Below, piece by piece: positions 1 through 12,200 of a stretch of DNA of 64,000 bases. The notes below the pieces were generated by a model. That model did no database searches and was not told the DNA's origin. It saw only the letters and a program-made list of their open reading frames with translations. A program made the translations under genes and the position numbers. Source of the stretch: Stercorarius parasiticus (lineage: Eukaryota > Chordata > Aves > Charadriiformes > Stercorariidae); the NCBI GenBank assembly GCA_013396915.1, contig VWZL01001979.1, positions 1,351,165 through 1,415,164 on the forward strand. Direction: 5' to 3'. Each line of letters opens with the position of its first letter. Positions within the stretch are counted from its first letter, which is position 1.

Positions 1-480
1 TGAAATGCTATAAAATGCCACTCAGAGCTTGTTTATGGCATGTCATCAGTACAGGCAAAATTGCATATTGTTGTTAATAAAGAGGAACTAGAAGTTCTGT
101 GTGGTAACCTGCTTCTACTACAGGCAGGGGAGAGGGAGGAGGAGAGACCTTGCAAAAGGACTGAAGGGAGGACGGACTCCTGCAGATTTGGGCTCATTGT
201 TCCTATTGGCCTCTAGGAAGGGATAAAGTTGAGATACACTGAAGGGAAAGCCGATCTTGAGCACTAGCTACTACCCCACAACGATATCCTCCCTTCTTAG
301 GATTCTCATAGAGACATCCCAAGGGTTATTATGCGTTAATAGTAGCCTACTTCGTCTGTGCCTGTTTGTCCTGACACTACTATAACTGAATGAGGCTGCT
401 ATATATAAGTTATAAAATAATTACAGTTATTTTATACTACACTTAATATTGTACATAGCATGCTACATTACATATGACTG

Positions 481-520
481 TATATTATATTATATTACAT
501 TATATTATATTATATAATTT
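481..520. repeat. TATAT-type microsatellite
   Basis: Imperfect tandem array of TATAT/TATTA pentamers over about 40 bp, interrupted once by TACAT. It is a simple AT-only repeat with no coding potential. Confidence 0.85.
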
Positions 521-3500
521 ATAAATGCATTTACAGATGAATACATATCATGCTGTCCTGAGTTTGCTATAACATGAATAATGCACATGAGTCTTTGAGA
601 GTTTGCTTTCCACAAAAGTTGACATAAACCATCCTACAGCAGAAAAGTTGCATTGTTTCACTGTAAAACTAAGATGATGTAGACGTGCCCATCTCCCTTG
701 AAGTTCTCTTTGCTGTGCCACAGATAGGTACTAAAAGACACAGCACAATATTAACAATATGTTTCAAAAGTTGTCTTATATATTCTGCATGTTTAAGTTT
801 GATAAATCAGTCTGGTGAATTTAAGTATGAATTTGAGAAGAGAATTCTGAAGATGGAAAGCTCAGTCTGCTATTGGTTTAATGAATAACTTCACGTTCAG
901 AATTGAACACCTCTGTTGTGTTGGAGATCTAGGAATTAAATGGCTATTAAACCTCATCCCCAATTTAATGCATAAATGCAGCTTTATCTATCTCACTAGA
1001 GGTCAAGATGAAATATTATAAATATTATCTTAAATTATGATAGTTTTAATTATTAAAATTATGATAGAAGGTACATTTGTTAAAGATAATTTGATTGATA
1101 TTGTAACCTCTAACATGCCAATTAAAACGCTATATTAAATATATTCAAAAGAATGACAACATTAATTGTAAAAACAGCAAAATATAAAATATAGTCTAAT
1201 TATTTTTACTGGCTATAATAATAGCTTTTTGGTTCTGGTTTTGTTTTGAGGCGGGAGATTGTTTCTGTGTATTAGAATAATTACTAAACATAATATGGGC
1301 ATACAGGCATGCTGGAAAGCTTTTGCTTTTGCAACTGTTTCAGCAAATTCCTCTTCCTGACACTATTTGCCTTATGTAGGCAAAAGATATTTATATCAGT
1401 ATGTTATATATATTTCCCTAATTAAATTATTACATCAGAAGGACTTTGGAGAGTCTTTGATAAAATAGCATCTACAGGAAGTAACAGTTTGTCTTGGACA
1501 GCTATGTTTGGTGATTTGTGATTGTGCTTTTTTTGCAAAGTTAAAAAGAAATTGTGATTTTTTTTACATATCCATCAAGAACCCTGATTATCCCTTCAGT
1601 TTAGATTTGTATTGAGTCCACATCAAAACCAAAAGTAACTTGTGCTGATAAGGGACTAGGTCTCTTTCTCCCTCTCTCAGATTAGCTGATTTGCTAGAAA
1701 ATTCCTGAGCTTTAATCAATTTTCTCTTAGACACTATTGTCTCATTACCTGCTTGACCCATTGCTAGCAAAAAAAGTGTTAAAGCACTCCTGCTGAAGTT
1801 ATAGGACTTTTCTGCTTTTGCTAATCTACTTTTTTACAATACTGTCCACTTTGTCATTTACTAGTACTGTCCCTAATAACGCTTTCATCCCTGGTAAATA
1901 AAAAGATACATAGACATTATGACTGCAAATTTGATTTCCCCTCAAATGCAGACTGACTGCGTGAATGATCACACACTGTCTTTAGCTCAAAGGAAATAGC
2001 TGGTTGATTTCCCAGAATAGGGCAAAACTAAGTTCTGAGCCTTGTTCATAAGAGCCATTCATGTGTTTTGTTCACTAACTGTTAATATAAAATAATCCCT
2101 TAAGCACTTAGTGGAACCAAGGTCTCCTCTCTCCTGAGTGAATGCCTTAGTTGCTTTATATCCTCTTCTTTCATCTAACTGACCTTAGATTTTTTTATTC
2201 TTATTTTTCCCAGGGAAAAGGATTTAGGCAGAGAATTGGAAATATCATTCCCAACCTCAGAACAGCATATAATTCAATTCTGTTACTCTCCTAAGAGATT
2301 TAAGACGAAGTCTTGAAATCCAAAATACTGAGGAAGGTTTTAGTACTTGGTCTTCACATGTTGGAGACATCCCTTAATCACTTGCGCTTTAGATTACAAG
2401 TGGAGTACTACTGCTATTTCTTAGGCCTGTTGTGAATCTAGGCTTGACATACCACAGTTATGAGACTTGAGTTATATCTGAGCCTTACAGTTATGATACC
2501 TCTTGAGAAACAAAGGTAGAGCAAAATCTTATTAGAATCAGGGATATTCTTTTATTGCCTTTGAACTGCCTCTTATACTGGTGAAAGCAACCAGTGACTG
2601 AAACTTGACAATTATAACGTGGTTTTGTGTTATAGTATTAATGATTGCCTATGTTCTGGCAGCTTAGAAGCATAAAACAGTATGTTTGGAAATATTAGAT
2701 GGTATGTGAAAACATATGAAAAACACTGGATGTGCAAACCCAGAAGATATTTTTGTAGTTGCATGAATTATATGCTTTTACTTTATCACTGTATCCCACT
2801 TAGGAAAAACATAGAAAATCCCTGATTGCACTGCTGCAGAAAAACATGTCAAAACATCAACTAAAGCAGGAAGTTCCAACTCATTGAAAATCTACTTATT
2901 ACATGCTTGAGTGACCTTGGAAGTGAAGGAAAGCTGCAAGTAGACAGAATAGTATAAGATAGACAAGGCTGACAGTGGACTGACTTCTGCTCTTTTTAAT
3001 CTGCTTGCCATTTTGGTTATCTCTTCTATTGTTGTAATGGCCATTTGAGGTCAGTTCAGTTATGTATATTTATGCTAGGTCTTAGCAGACCCTTCCAGAC
3101 ATAGTTTTATTTGGCAAAACACGGACCTTATCTGAGACGGAACAAGGTCATTTAAGCACTAGTTTCAGCAGGGAAAAGAAGCAGAAGGAAAGATAAAAGA
3201 AACACTGCATGTATTTACAGAATTGTGAATACTGGTAACCCACATATCTACTGGCAACACTACTAAATTCAGATTTAAATAAGAAAATTAAAACCACATC
3301 TCAACAGGAAACAGTTTTCAATCCACCTCTGTCAAAGAAAAAACAGAGGGCATGACATCTTTCTCTAGCTCCTCCTTCACAGGCCATACATGCATTCGAG
3401 GCAGGGATTTCATGATGCAGAACATGAAAAAATTACACAGAAAACAAATCGTAGCTGTTAAAAATGCAGAGTAGGTTTACAGCTTATTGATTTCTAAGGA

Positions 3501-5894
3501 AAGGTAGTGAAAGAAGAAGTGATCGTAACTTTTATTAGATAAACAGAAAAGGTTTAATCTCCCACTTCAAACATAACAGTGTTCACTTTCCCAGATGGCA
3601 CTATCATGTGTTCTGTGGGACTCCGTTGAAAGGTTATCATTTGCTATTAAATTTTATAAGTGACTTAGAACAGGTTTTATACAGAAAAATGGAGTTTATT
3701 ACATCCAGCATGATGATTTTCCCTGAAAATGTGGCTATTATTTATGAAATGCTATTGGGAAATAGATTCTTTTAAAACCTAGTGTAGCTTGCAGCTGCTC
3801 AGCCTAGTTGAATATCTGGTATATTGCATGGACTATTCCATAGAAATTCCATAGAAATGCAGGATCATGTCAGTTAAATTAGGAATTCATGAAAAAAGAG
3901 CAAGGTACATCTATTAGTTTGCCAGTCTGAAGGGATGTGAAGACTCACTATCAGATCTTGCTATTTTGGCTGCATTATTAATACCTCTAACACTCTGTGC
4001 CCCCACTTATTTTCAATGCAATTAATCTAATTTTCATGTCTTTAAATTTATAATGCAGCTGGTTTAGGCTTTGCTTGGCACTCCATTTCATGTTAAATAC
4101 TATAAAAACACATTCAGCACAATAATTCTATTGTTTTCCATAATTATTCCTTTTCTTTAATTCAAGTAAATAATAAAATTATATCTGCCTGTCATGGGAG
4201 TATTTTCCTTTTAGTTCAGATAGTTGAAATGAATGTAATTGCCAGCAGTTCTTTCAAATTTAAATACCATGTACTTGTCCTGAAATAGCTGATTTCTTCA
4301 TGCCATATATTATAGAAACTGCTATTTTAGAAAAGGTGCAGGTAATATTTTCAGTTATATAGATTATCTATGCTATACATCTATGCCATATCCAAATGTA
4401 AACTCCACTAATTTCTTTGATGTTTTAAATATATTTTATGTGTATACTATATGTCCATACATGTACACACACATGCTTATTTCTCTATGAACAGAACTAA
4501 TAACAATCCAGTTTCTTCATATGTTTTTTCCTGTTGAATTTACATTTTTTTAATAAATATATTTTTTCCCTCTGATAGTCTTTTTACAGTGTTTTCCTGT
4601 TACTGATGCTTCTTTCCTGAAGGGTCACATGGGAAAAAAGTTTTATGACTATAAATCACATGTGTGTTTTGCAGTTTTCTCACTGCAAACTCCTGCTGCG
4701 TGGATGTCTGACTGTCATCACAGAGTCTACCCCTTGGGTCAGTTCTCTTATCACTGCCTATACTGTAATTGATCCTAGGCAAAATAACCTCTACACACTG
4801 TGTTTGCTCTTTTTTAATGAGTGTGCTCATACTGTCTGCCCTATAAATGATAACTTACTCCAAAGTAAAACAATAAAAATAAAATACACTATACATTAAT
4901 TAGTTTATGAAAGATGTAGTATAGTATGGTTTTAAAAGTAGTAATTTATTATAATGAATGTTTTGGACCATTTAAATTCTTTCCTGATGGGTGAAATAAT
5001 GAACTCAAAAGCTTTCAAGTGAAGTTGAAATTGAACCAAGTAACAGCATTATTGCATGAAGAAATATAAAGACAATATTTCCTTACTATACAGAAATATT
5101 TTCTTAGGACACTGAGGATGATTGCACAATCTTATCAAGATTCATCTCTACCTGTTATGATTTGAAAATTGTTACAGTAAGTGTTGTATGGATAACTAGT
5201 ATCTATACTTATATTTAATAAAATGATGAATTCCTTCAAAATACTACTTGATAGCTATTTAATTCTTTATTTCACTATAAAAAAGTTTTGAAATTATCAG
5301 ATTCAAATGCTTATGTTACAGTATGAACTACAATTTGTTTCCACAGTAAATTACAGTTTAAAAATTACAATGCATTTTGATTTTTATTGGTTTCACGATG
5401 ATTTCTTGTATTAAGCACTTCTTTTTAAGCCATGAAGTAAGCATCATTGACGACTCATGAAGAGTTAATAGACAATAAATTGTCCACAAACTGCTTAAAC
5501 CAGCAATGAAATATTTTGAAGTTAATGCAATTTCTGTAAACTTCATGCTGTAGGAATGTTTTCATTTGATTAATATTTCATTGATTCAAGGAGAACAATA
5601 ATGAATGAGATTTTTATGATGGGAGACTTGTTTTCTTTCCAAGTTGAGTTGTTTCCCATAGAAATTGATAATGGACCAGCCAGTCTGCTGGCCTATCAAC
5701 CATAATAGGTTTAGTTGTCTCTTCTGGCCGTTTTGGCACAGTGAATGGAAAACCTGCTGCTCTGGGAAAGGAGCCCATGGCAGAACAAGATGCTGCTCTA
5801 CTGCATTGCTTTTTCTTTTCTCCTGCCTGACCCTCTTAGCTCTTCTGTTGAGACCCTGTGAAAAGATATGGAAGGGGAAGAAGCCAATCAAAGC

Positions 5895-5922
5895 AAAAAA
5901 AAAAAAAAAAAAAANNNNNNNN
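5895..5922. repeat. Poly(A) tract ending in an 8-base assembly gap
   Basis: Twenty A's (5895-5914) run directly into eight N's (5915-5922), followed by an A/C-rich sequence. The N's are unresolved bases, probably because the homopolymer length was not resolved. The tract could be the tail of an old retrocopy, but the preceding 250 bp matches no gene I know and has no AATAAA just before the tract. Confidence 0.85.
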
Positions 5923-6413
5923 AAAACCCCAACAAGATAAAGGGTTAATTCTATGCGAAAATGTCCCAAAGCTTCAGAGCTTGATGCATCAGCTAGATCT
6001 GACTTTATCTGGCAGCTTTACCTTTCTCATTGGATGTAACAGCAAGGTTATCAAAACAGTTATGTGTCAGCTGTTTGTATCTGTTTCTGACATACTAGTC
6101 TTGCATGGTATTTTACTGAGAAAGTTTAACAGTGGAGAAAATGTCAAAGAAGATTATCTTCAAGGCACACAAAAAGTGGCCTCAGCTACACTGAGATAAG
6201 TTGTGCTTACAGGTATTTTGAAAGTGCAGTTTGATGACTCCAGGTAATATGAAGTATGGGTTGCAGCTTCTGTGGAAGAAAAGTGTTGTCCTATGTTTTT
6301 CAGAAGAAAGTCTTGAAATAGCTAGCATGAGAGCACACGAATAAGAGGCTTGGAAATAAAGACAATGGGGGGGGAAAAAAAGAGTATAAAAATTAAATTG
6401 TTTTTTATAAATT

Positions 6414-7325
6414 TCATTGAATCATAGAACGGTTTTCGTTGGAAGGGACCTTAAAGATCACCTAGTTCCAACCCTCCTGACATGGCCAGAGACACCTCCC
6501 ACTAGACCAGGTGCCACATCCAGCCTGGCCTTGAACACATCCAGGGATGGGGCACCCACAACTTCTCTGGGCAACTTGTTTCAATGCCTAACCACTCTTA
6601 CAGTAAAGATTTTCTTCCTAATATCTGATCTAAATCTCACCTCTTGCAATTTAAAACCATTACCCCTCATCCTATTGCTACACTGCCTGATCAAGGGTCC
6701 TTCCCCATCTCTCCTATAGGTCCGCTTTAAGTACTGGAAGGCCATTATAAGGTCTCCCCGGAGCCTTCTATTCTCCAGGCTGAACAACCCCAACTCTCTC
6801 AGCCTGTCTTCATAGGAGAGGTGCTTCAGCCAGAGAGGTGCTCTGATCATCCGTGTGGCCCTCCTCTGGACTAATTCCAACAGGTCCATGTCCTTCTTAT
6901 GTTGGGGGCCCCAAAGCTGGGCTCATTACTCCACGCAGAGTCTCACCAGAGAGGAGTACAGGGAGAGAATCACCTCCCTTGACCTGCTGGCCACACTTCT
7001 TTTGATGCAGCCCAGGACGCAGTTGGCTTTCTGGGCTGCGAGCAGATATTACCACCTCGTGTTGAGCTTCTCATCCACCAACAACCCCAACCCCTTCTCC
7101 TCAGGGCTGCTGCCAAGCCATTCTCTACTCAGCCTGAATATTTGTTTGGGATTCCCGTGACCCAAGTTCAGAACCTTGCGCTTGGCCTGGTTGAACTTCA
7201 TGAGGTTTGCACAGGCCCATCTCTCAAGCCTGTCCAGGTCCTTCTGGATGGCATCCCTTCCTTCCAGCATGTGGACCACACCACACAGCTTGATGTCATT
7301 GGCAAACTTGCTGAGGGTGCACTTA
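6414..7325 (-). mobile_element. CR1 LINE, 5'-truncated (copy 1, young subfamily)
   Basis: Non-LTR retrotransposon of the chicken repeat 1 family, lying on the minus strand. Its 3' end is at the low-coordinate side, where the reverse complement of the CR1 terminus is visible (a CATAGAA-type repeat unit, then the 'ggaagggacc' block). The element runs 5'-ward to about 7325, where it stops inside the reverse-transcriptase catalytic region (the peptide starts at KCTLSKF). The left flank shows no poly(A), as expected for CR1, which ends in short repeats instead of an A tail. Between about 6590 and 6810 it is almost identical, in reverse complement, to 18350-18575 of the plus-strand copy, so both belong to the same recently active subfamily. 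It is dead: 5'-truncated and split between reading frames. Confidence 0.93.
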
Positions 7326-7349
7326 TTTGCCTCTTTCCTATATTTTGTT
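6581..7349 (-). pseudogene. CR1 ORF2 remnant (C-terminal reverse transcriptase)
   Basis: Fragment of the CR1 ORF2 polyprotein, which normally carries an endonuclease and a reverse transcriptase and copies its own RNA at a nicked target. Only the end of the reverse transcriptase and the C-terminal region remain. One frame (7349-7049) shows CTLSKFANDIKLCG, a decayed version of the FADDTKL catalytic motif in which one catalytic aspartate is replaced by asparagine. It continues into the NPK..RLSREWLGSSPEEK region. A second frame (6889-6581) carries the conserved tail [20 protein letters not shown] and RMRGNGFKLQEVRFRSDI. The frame change between the two parts and the loss of the N-terminal two thirds make it non-functional. 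The assignment to CR1 is secure and the exact subfamily is not. Confidence 0.88.
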
Positions 7350-8682
7350 CCAGTAAGGAAAGTCTCTGTCACTCACAAAAACAAGAGATTTAAAATTAAG
7401 TGTCTCTTTATCACAAATCCATTTTTTCCCCTTCAACGTATGTTATAAAAGACATTTATAAATGCCTTTTAAAGGTATGAAAAATTCCAAGTTGCTGTTC
7501 AAAAGATAGAACTGCAAACAGGCAGAAAGTTGTTACCCTAAACTATAGGAATTCAAAGTAAGTACTATTGTTAAAAGTTTCTTTTATGATACATTTCTTT
7601 GTTTAGAGATATTGGAAAGAATTTTTTTTATTTCAATAACAAAACATTTTCTAATTTCTTACTCATCTTATCTGAAAATGAATACACCAGTGAGGTAGAT
7701 GTATAATTACAGGATAAAAGTGGATTTTTCAGGGAAACCTTTGCAAAAATATTGTCAGCACATATCTTTTTGAATACTCTCTGAATTTGTCTTACACAAA
7801 AGAAAAAATTGTTTGGGATGAAAAAAATATTGAGAAACAGATAAAAAAGAATGTCACATTACTGTGATTTCTTTGTACTTGATGGACAAATCTTAAATTA
7901 CTTATATGAGTTTATCACTGTATCAGAATTTTCAACAACCTGATGCACGTGTATTTGTATATATACACATACAAACGTGAAACTCATAGGAGAAAATTTG
8001 TTTGAAAAGTAAATATGATTTAAATTTTCAATATGAACTCTACAAATTAAATCAGAAGAACAGTTCTGAGTATTTATTGCTCCTAAAGTATGGATTTCCT
8101 CTCATCTAACTCAAAAAAGAATTTACTTTATTTGTAGAAACATTGGAATCTGTGAAACAAAGTGAAACGTCATATTCAGGAGCATTGAACAGGTACACAA
8201 TACCCAATACACTACATAACTTATAATTAAATAAATTAGTGAGAAATGTGTTCTACTTGAATATTTTCTCTCCCAAATTGAGCAATGCAACCGACAAACC
8301 TTCTGTTTGCCACAGTCAAGCCTAGAGTCAAGCACTTTTCTTGAATGACTGGAGATAAAATAGCAAAGCAAGTTGGTGATATATACCCTAGTGAAATAAT
8401 AGGGATTGAGAGACTATAATTCACAGAAGTAGCTTGGAGATGAAATAATTAAAAGCACACTGGAGATGCTAATGCCATTATATGTTATAAATTTTTAACA
8501 CCAGAACGTGTAACTGAGGTCACCTACTCTCACCTTCTGCAGGACACATATAAGAGGGGGCTACAGTTGACCAACACTAGTCGATACACCACATTTTCGT
8601 ACATTACCTTCAAGATGTTTCCTATGCTCATTTAAGATTTTATTCATATCATCTAATAACACCAGAAACTATGTAATGATGC
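7326..8682. other. AT-rich spacer between CR1 copies
   Basis: No open frame of interest and no recognised repeat apart from the imperfect palindrome at 7946-7979. It separates two CR1 copies of very different age. Confidence 0.65.
7946..7979. repeat. 34-bp imperfect palindrome
   Basis: Begins CACGT and ends ACGTG around a TATATA centre. Thirteen of 17 position pairs are complementary, so it could extrude as a cruciform. No function can be assigned. Confidence 0.6.
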
Positions 8683-9297
8683 CAGAAAGGGACCTGCAGG
8701 TCACGGTGCACAGCAAATACTAGGGCCTTGTGGCAAAGGTGGTCAAATGCATTCTGGTTTGTATCAGCAAAAGCGTTGCCTGTAGGTCAAGGGAAGTAAT
8801 TATTCACCACTATTCAGTGGCATGAGGCTGCATTTGGAGTACTGTGTCTGGTTTTTATTCCCCAGTGCAAGAAAGACATTGATGTACTGGAGTGGATATA
8901 TCAGAGAACCACCAAAATGATTAGGAGGATGGATCGCAAAATATTTAAGAGGCTGAGAAATGTGACTGTTAAGAAGATAAGGCTTAGGGGAGGTATTAAT
9001 GAAGGTTTATGCATAGGATAGAGACAGACTCTTCTTAGAGGTGCACAATGGTAGACAAGAAGCTCTGGACAAAAATTGCAATGAGAGAAATTCTGGTACT
9101 AGGGAAAATAATCTATATATTAGGTTAAAGTTTTTCACCACTATAATAATGAGGAGGTGGATTCTCCATCCCTGAAGGGATTTATACTCTACTGGCCAAA
9201 CCTCTTAATAACTTGATCTAGTTGGTGCTGCTTAGAGTGGGGTCTTGGACTAGATGACTTGTGGAAATTCTTTCTAAATGATTCTATGATTCTGAGA
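8683..9297 (+). mobile_element. CR1 LINE, old and strongly diverged (copy 2)
   Basis: Plus-strand CR1 3' fragment of about 600 bp. It starts near 'gaaagggacctgcaggtcac', which corresponds to the E(K)DLGVLVD region of CR1 ORF2. Still recognisable are 'ggagtactgtgtctggttt' (the LEYCVQ region), 'gcaagaaagacattgatgta' and the terminal 'gattctatgattctgag'. Stops and indels are scattered throughout, so no continuous ORF2 frame survives. It is clearly older than the copies at 6.4 and 16.9 kb and is probably a different, ancient subfamily. Confidence 0.85.
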
Positions 9298-12200
9298 TAC
9301 ATTAACTTAGGTGTCTAAATTAGGAAAATAGCTTCCTTGTACAGTGTCGTGAAAAAACAGGCATATCTGGAGTGCTTAACAAAAATGTAATGTAGGTGCC
9401 CCAAAAGGCTTTCTGAAGGATTAAGTGTCTCCCCACGGATAATAAAAGAAGACTGGGAAAAGCATTGCCCCAATTTAGGAACATAGATTTTCCTGTGACT
9501 AATAAAGCAAGTATGGTGCGCCAAGTATTTTTTTAGACTAGTTTCCAACTCTCAGTATTTGTGTGTTCCATTCTTTAAGAGCTTCACCTCTTATATTCAG
9601 GTATGAATATAACAACTGCATCAGTGAGTGAGATGATGAATGAAATACGAAAGGCATACAGGATATAGAACATATGATTACAGAGTAGAGGAAGCAGACT
9701 ATAAGGGGGATTATTAGATTTTAGAATCTCCTTTTCTTTAGCTACATAGGGCCTGGTGTGGAATTTGTCACAGTCTCCAAAGAAAATAATTATGGATAGT
9801 ACACATGTTTTCTCTTACCAGGTGGATAAATCACCAGAGGAAATAGCATCACCTTTTTCATTTTTCCATTCCACAACACTGTTCTGTATCGCAGGTTATT
9901 GATTGTTCATTTTGTTTTGTGTTTTGGTAAGAATATTATATTGAGGTAGAAAATGAAATTTAAAACAGGCAGAATCACAAAAGTGCAACAAATGTATAAT
10001 TTAAGTTCTGTCTATGTTCTGAGATAAAAAGAGTACTAGCCATGCTTTGCAAAAGTATTTCAAACCAATACAAGAAATGTTATATATACATGGTCTAATT
10101 AACAGATTAAACTTGCTGACAAAAAATGAGAGTAGCCATAAAAAATGATGCATAGGTTTAAGAAATGAGAGATCATAAAAAGAAAGAAGACCGCATAAAA
10201 TCTCCCAAAACCCCTGACAAATATCTTCTTGGGTTTTGCTTCCTTATATATATTGCAATTAGGGACAGAGTAACTGTTCCCTCCTATGGAACACAGGACT
10301 GAACAACTGTTCAGTATAGTGCCACATGGTGAGAGAGAAAAATGCTGACCCCACATATGCCAATAGGTGACATTTCATTAAGTGGACTTATAATTTCATC
10401 CTTTAGTTTTCAGTATTCCAAACATCTTCCTTTTCCTTGGACTTTCCTGATTTCCCAGAATCAGCCAGGATAATTTCTTTTAAGTGAACTGAAGAAGTAT
10501 TAAGATTTCAAATGTTTAATATGCTTTGAGCTGTACAACGCATCTTATGTAACAGAATCTCAGTAAGGATATGATTTCAAGAAACTTGGGTCATATCACA
10601 GTAGGCAGTCACATTTGCAAGCTAACAAAAGCCAAATGAGATGAACAAAGTAAACTAAAATTAGTAACAGCATGTTTCTTGCCCGTGGCAACATATATAA
10701 TAAGTAATGGATGATGACAGATGACTCCTAATTTTTCCTCTTACTTCTACTAATAAAGAAAATAAAAACATTTTATCAGTAGTGCTGAACCCCTGCCTGT
10801 CTGTATGGGCAAGGAAACAGAGAATTTTAACCCACAGATCTTTTCCTTTTCCTTTTTCTCTAAGGTGTAGAGCAAAATTCCACTAGTGACAGAAACATAC
10901 TGCTCCCTTGCAGAGCTGCTCTGAATGTGCCGCAAAGACTGTAGAGTGCAGCTGGGGGCTGCAAAGAGGCAGCTGCTCAATGGAGATGAGGAGATACTAC
11001 ATGCAATTCTCACAGGAAAGGCTCTTCTACAGGTACCAGATCTCTGCTTTCACTGGAAGAAGCCCACCCTGGGACCTTGCCCGTTTCATGACTTTTCACC
11101 CGGCTCCTCAATGAAAACGTTGTTGAGATCATCAATTTCATAAAAAACAGAAGATATTGATGAAACACTTTTTCATAAAATTAAGAGTTAATTGGACTGA
11201 TTTGAGATAAATGGACAACAATATAGTCTTTATTTCCTCTTATTAGCAAAAGTGGAAAGTAAATCAGAACTTGCTCCATATTCGTCAATAGAGAAGAAAA
11301 GGGAATCAGACCCCACCTAGTCAGTGAAGCTCCTACAAGAACAATCTGTATATAATTTGTTTGTGCTTTTATCTTAATAAATGTATACACTAACAAATGG
11401 TCCTCTAAATCCATTGAGATTATGCCTAACAACCTGGAATTTTTGCCTATTATCTTGGTATAACATTTACCTGGTCTTTTCCGCATTTTTATTAAAATGA
11501 TGATGGATGTACTAATGAATATTATAATTAACCAAGTATTTTATTTGATACAGTGATACCATTGAAAATAAAAATGTACCACTTTAACAAGAAGAGATTT
11601 TACTGTGATAAACTTTAAAATTTAGGACAGTATATTTTCCTGCAATTAACGTTTAGGTTTTCTCAAATTGGTAACTTCTGATTATCCTAAGTGTTTTACA
11701 GGGAATTCCGACCATTTTTCTTGCTATCATTCTCCACCAGAGTTTCAATGAGATTATTAAGGAAAGAGACTAGCAAGGAAAGTAGTGAGATTACCTATCT
11801 CACTAACATATCTCACATAACATATTGTTATGCAATAGTCAAACCTCAGGTATTCAATGCAACGAAACATTCTATGTTTCAAATTTTTTAAGTGTGTTGT
11901 ATAAGTGGGCTAGTGAAAATGAAATAATTTTATTTTTTCTGATGCAATCTTCTTGGTGCATAATAACTTCTTCATCTCTATATTTAGACCTCCAACCATA
12001 GCCTCAGACTGAATGTTTTTGGTTTGGGGAGTAAGATACATTTCTTGGTTTTTTTTTACGGTTGTTACAGATTGCTTTTTATAAACTAGAAAGAACTGTA
12101 AAAGCAAAACACAGCATTAAGATTAGATAAAGAGCTAATTATAAGAATGCAGCATTTCAGAAAAATCTCTACAACTATGGAGCTGTCACCAGAAAGAGAA

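Larger units (their letters stand above)
1..6413. other. AT-rich region without a recognisable gene
   Basis: Long AT-rich stretch with frequent stop codons in all six frames. Only short chance-length open frames occur, and none gives a protein I recognise. I see no CR1, LTR or RNA gene here. Apart from the TA-rich microsatellite and the poly(A)/N gap listed separately, it looks like single-copy non-coding DNA. Confidence 0.7.

Noticed and set aside
5586..5969. Open frames crossing the poly(A)/N region, possibly a retrocopy with an A tail
   Set aside because: Translation runs through unresolved N's and homopolymer codons. No parent gene, polyadenylation signal or target-site duplication could be seen.
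6417..7448. Plus-strand open frames within CR1 copy 1 (and minus-strand frames within copy 3)
   Set aside because: They are antisense shadows of the CR1 ORF2 remnant on the other strand.
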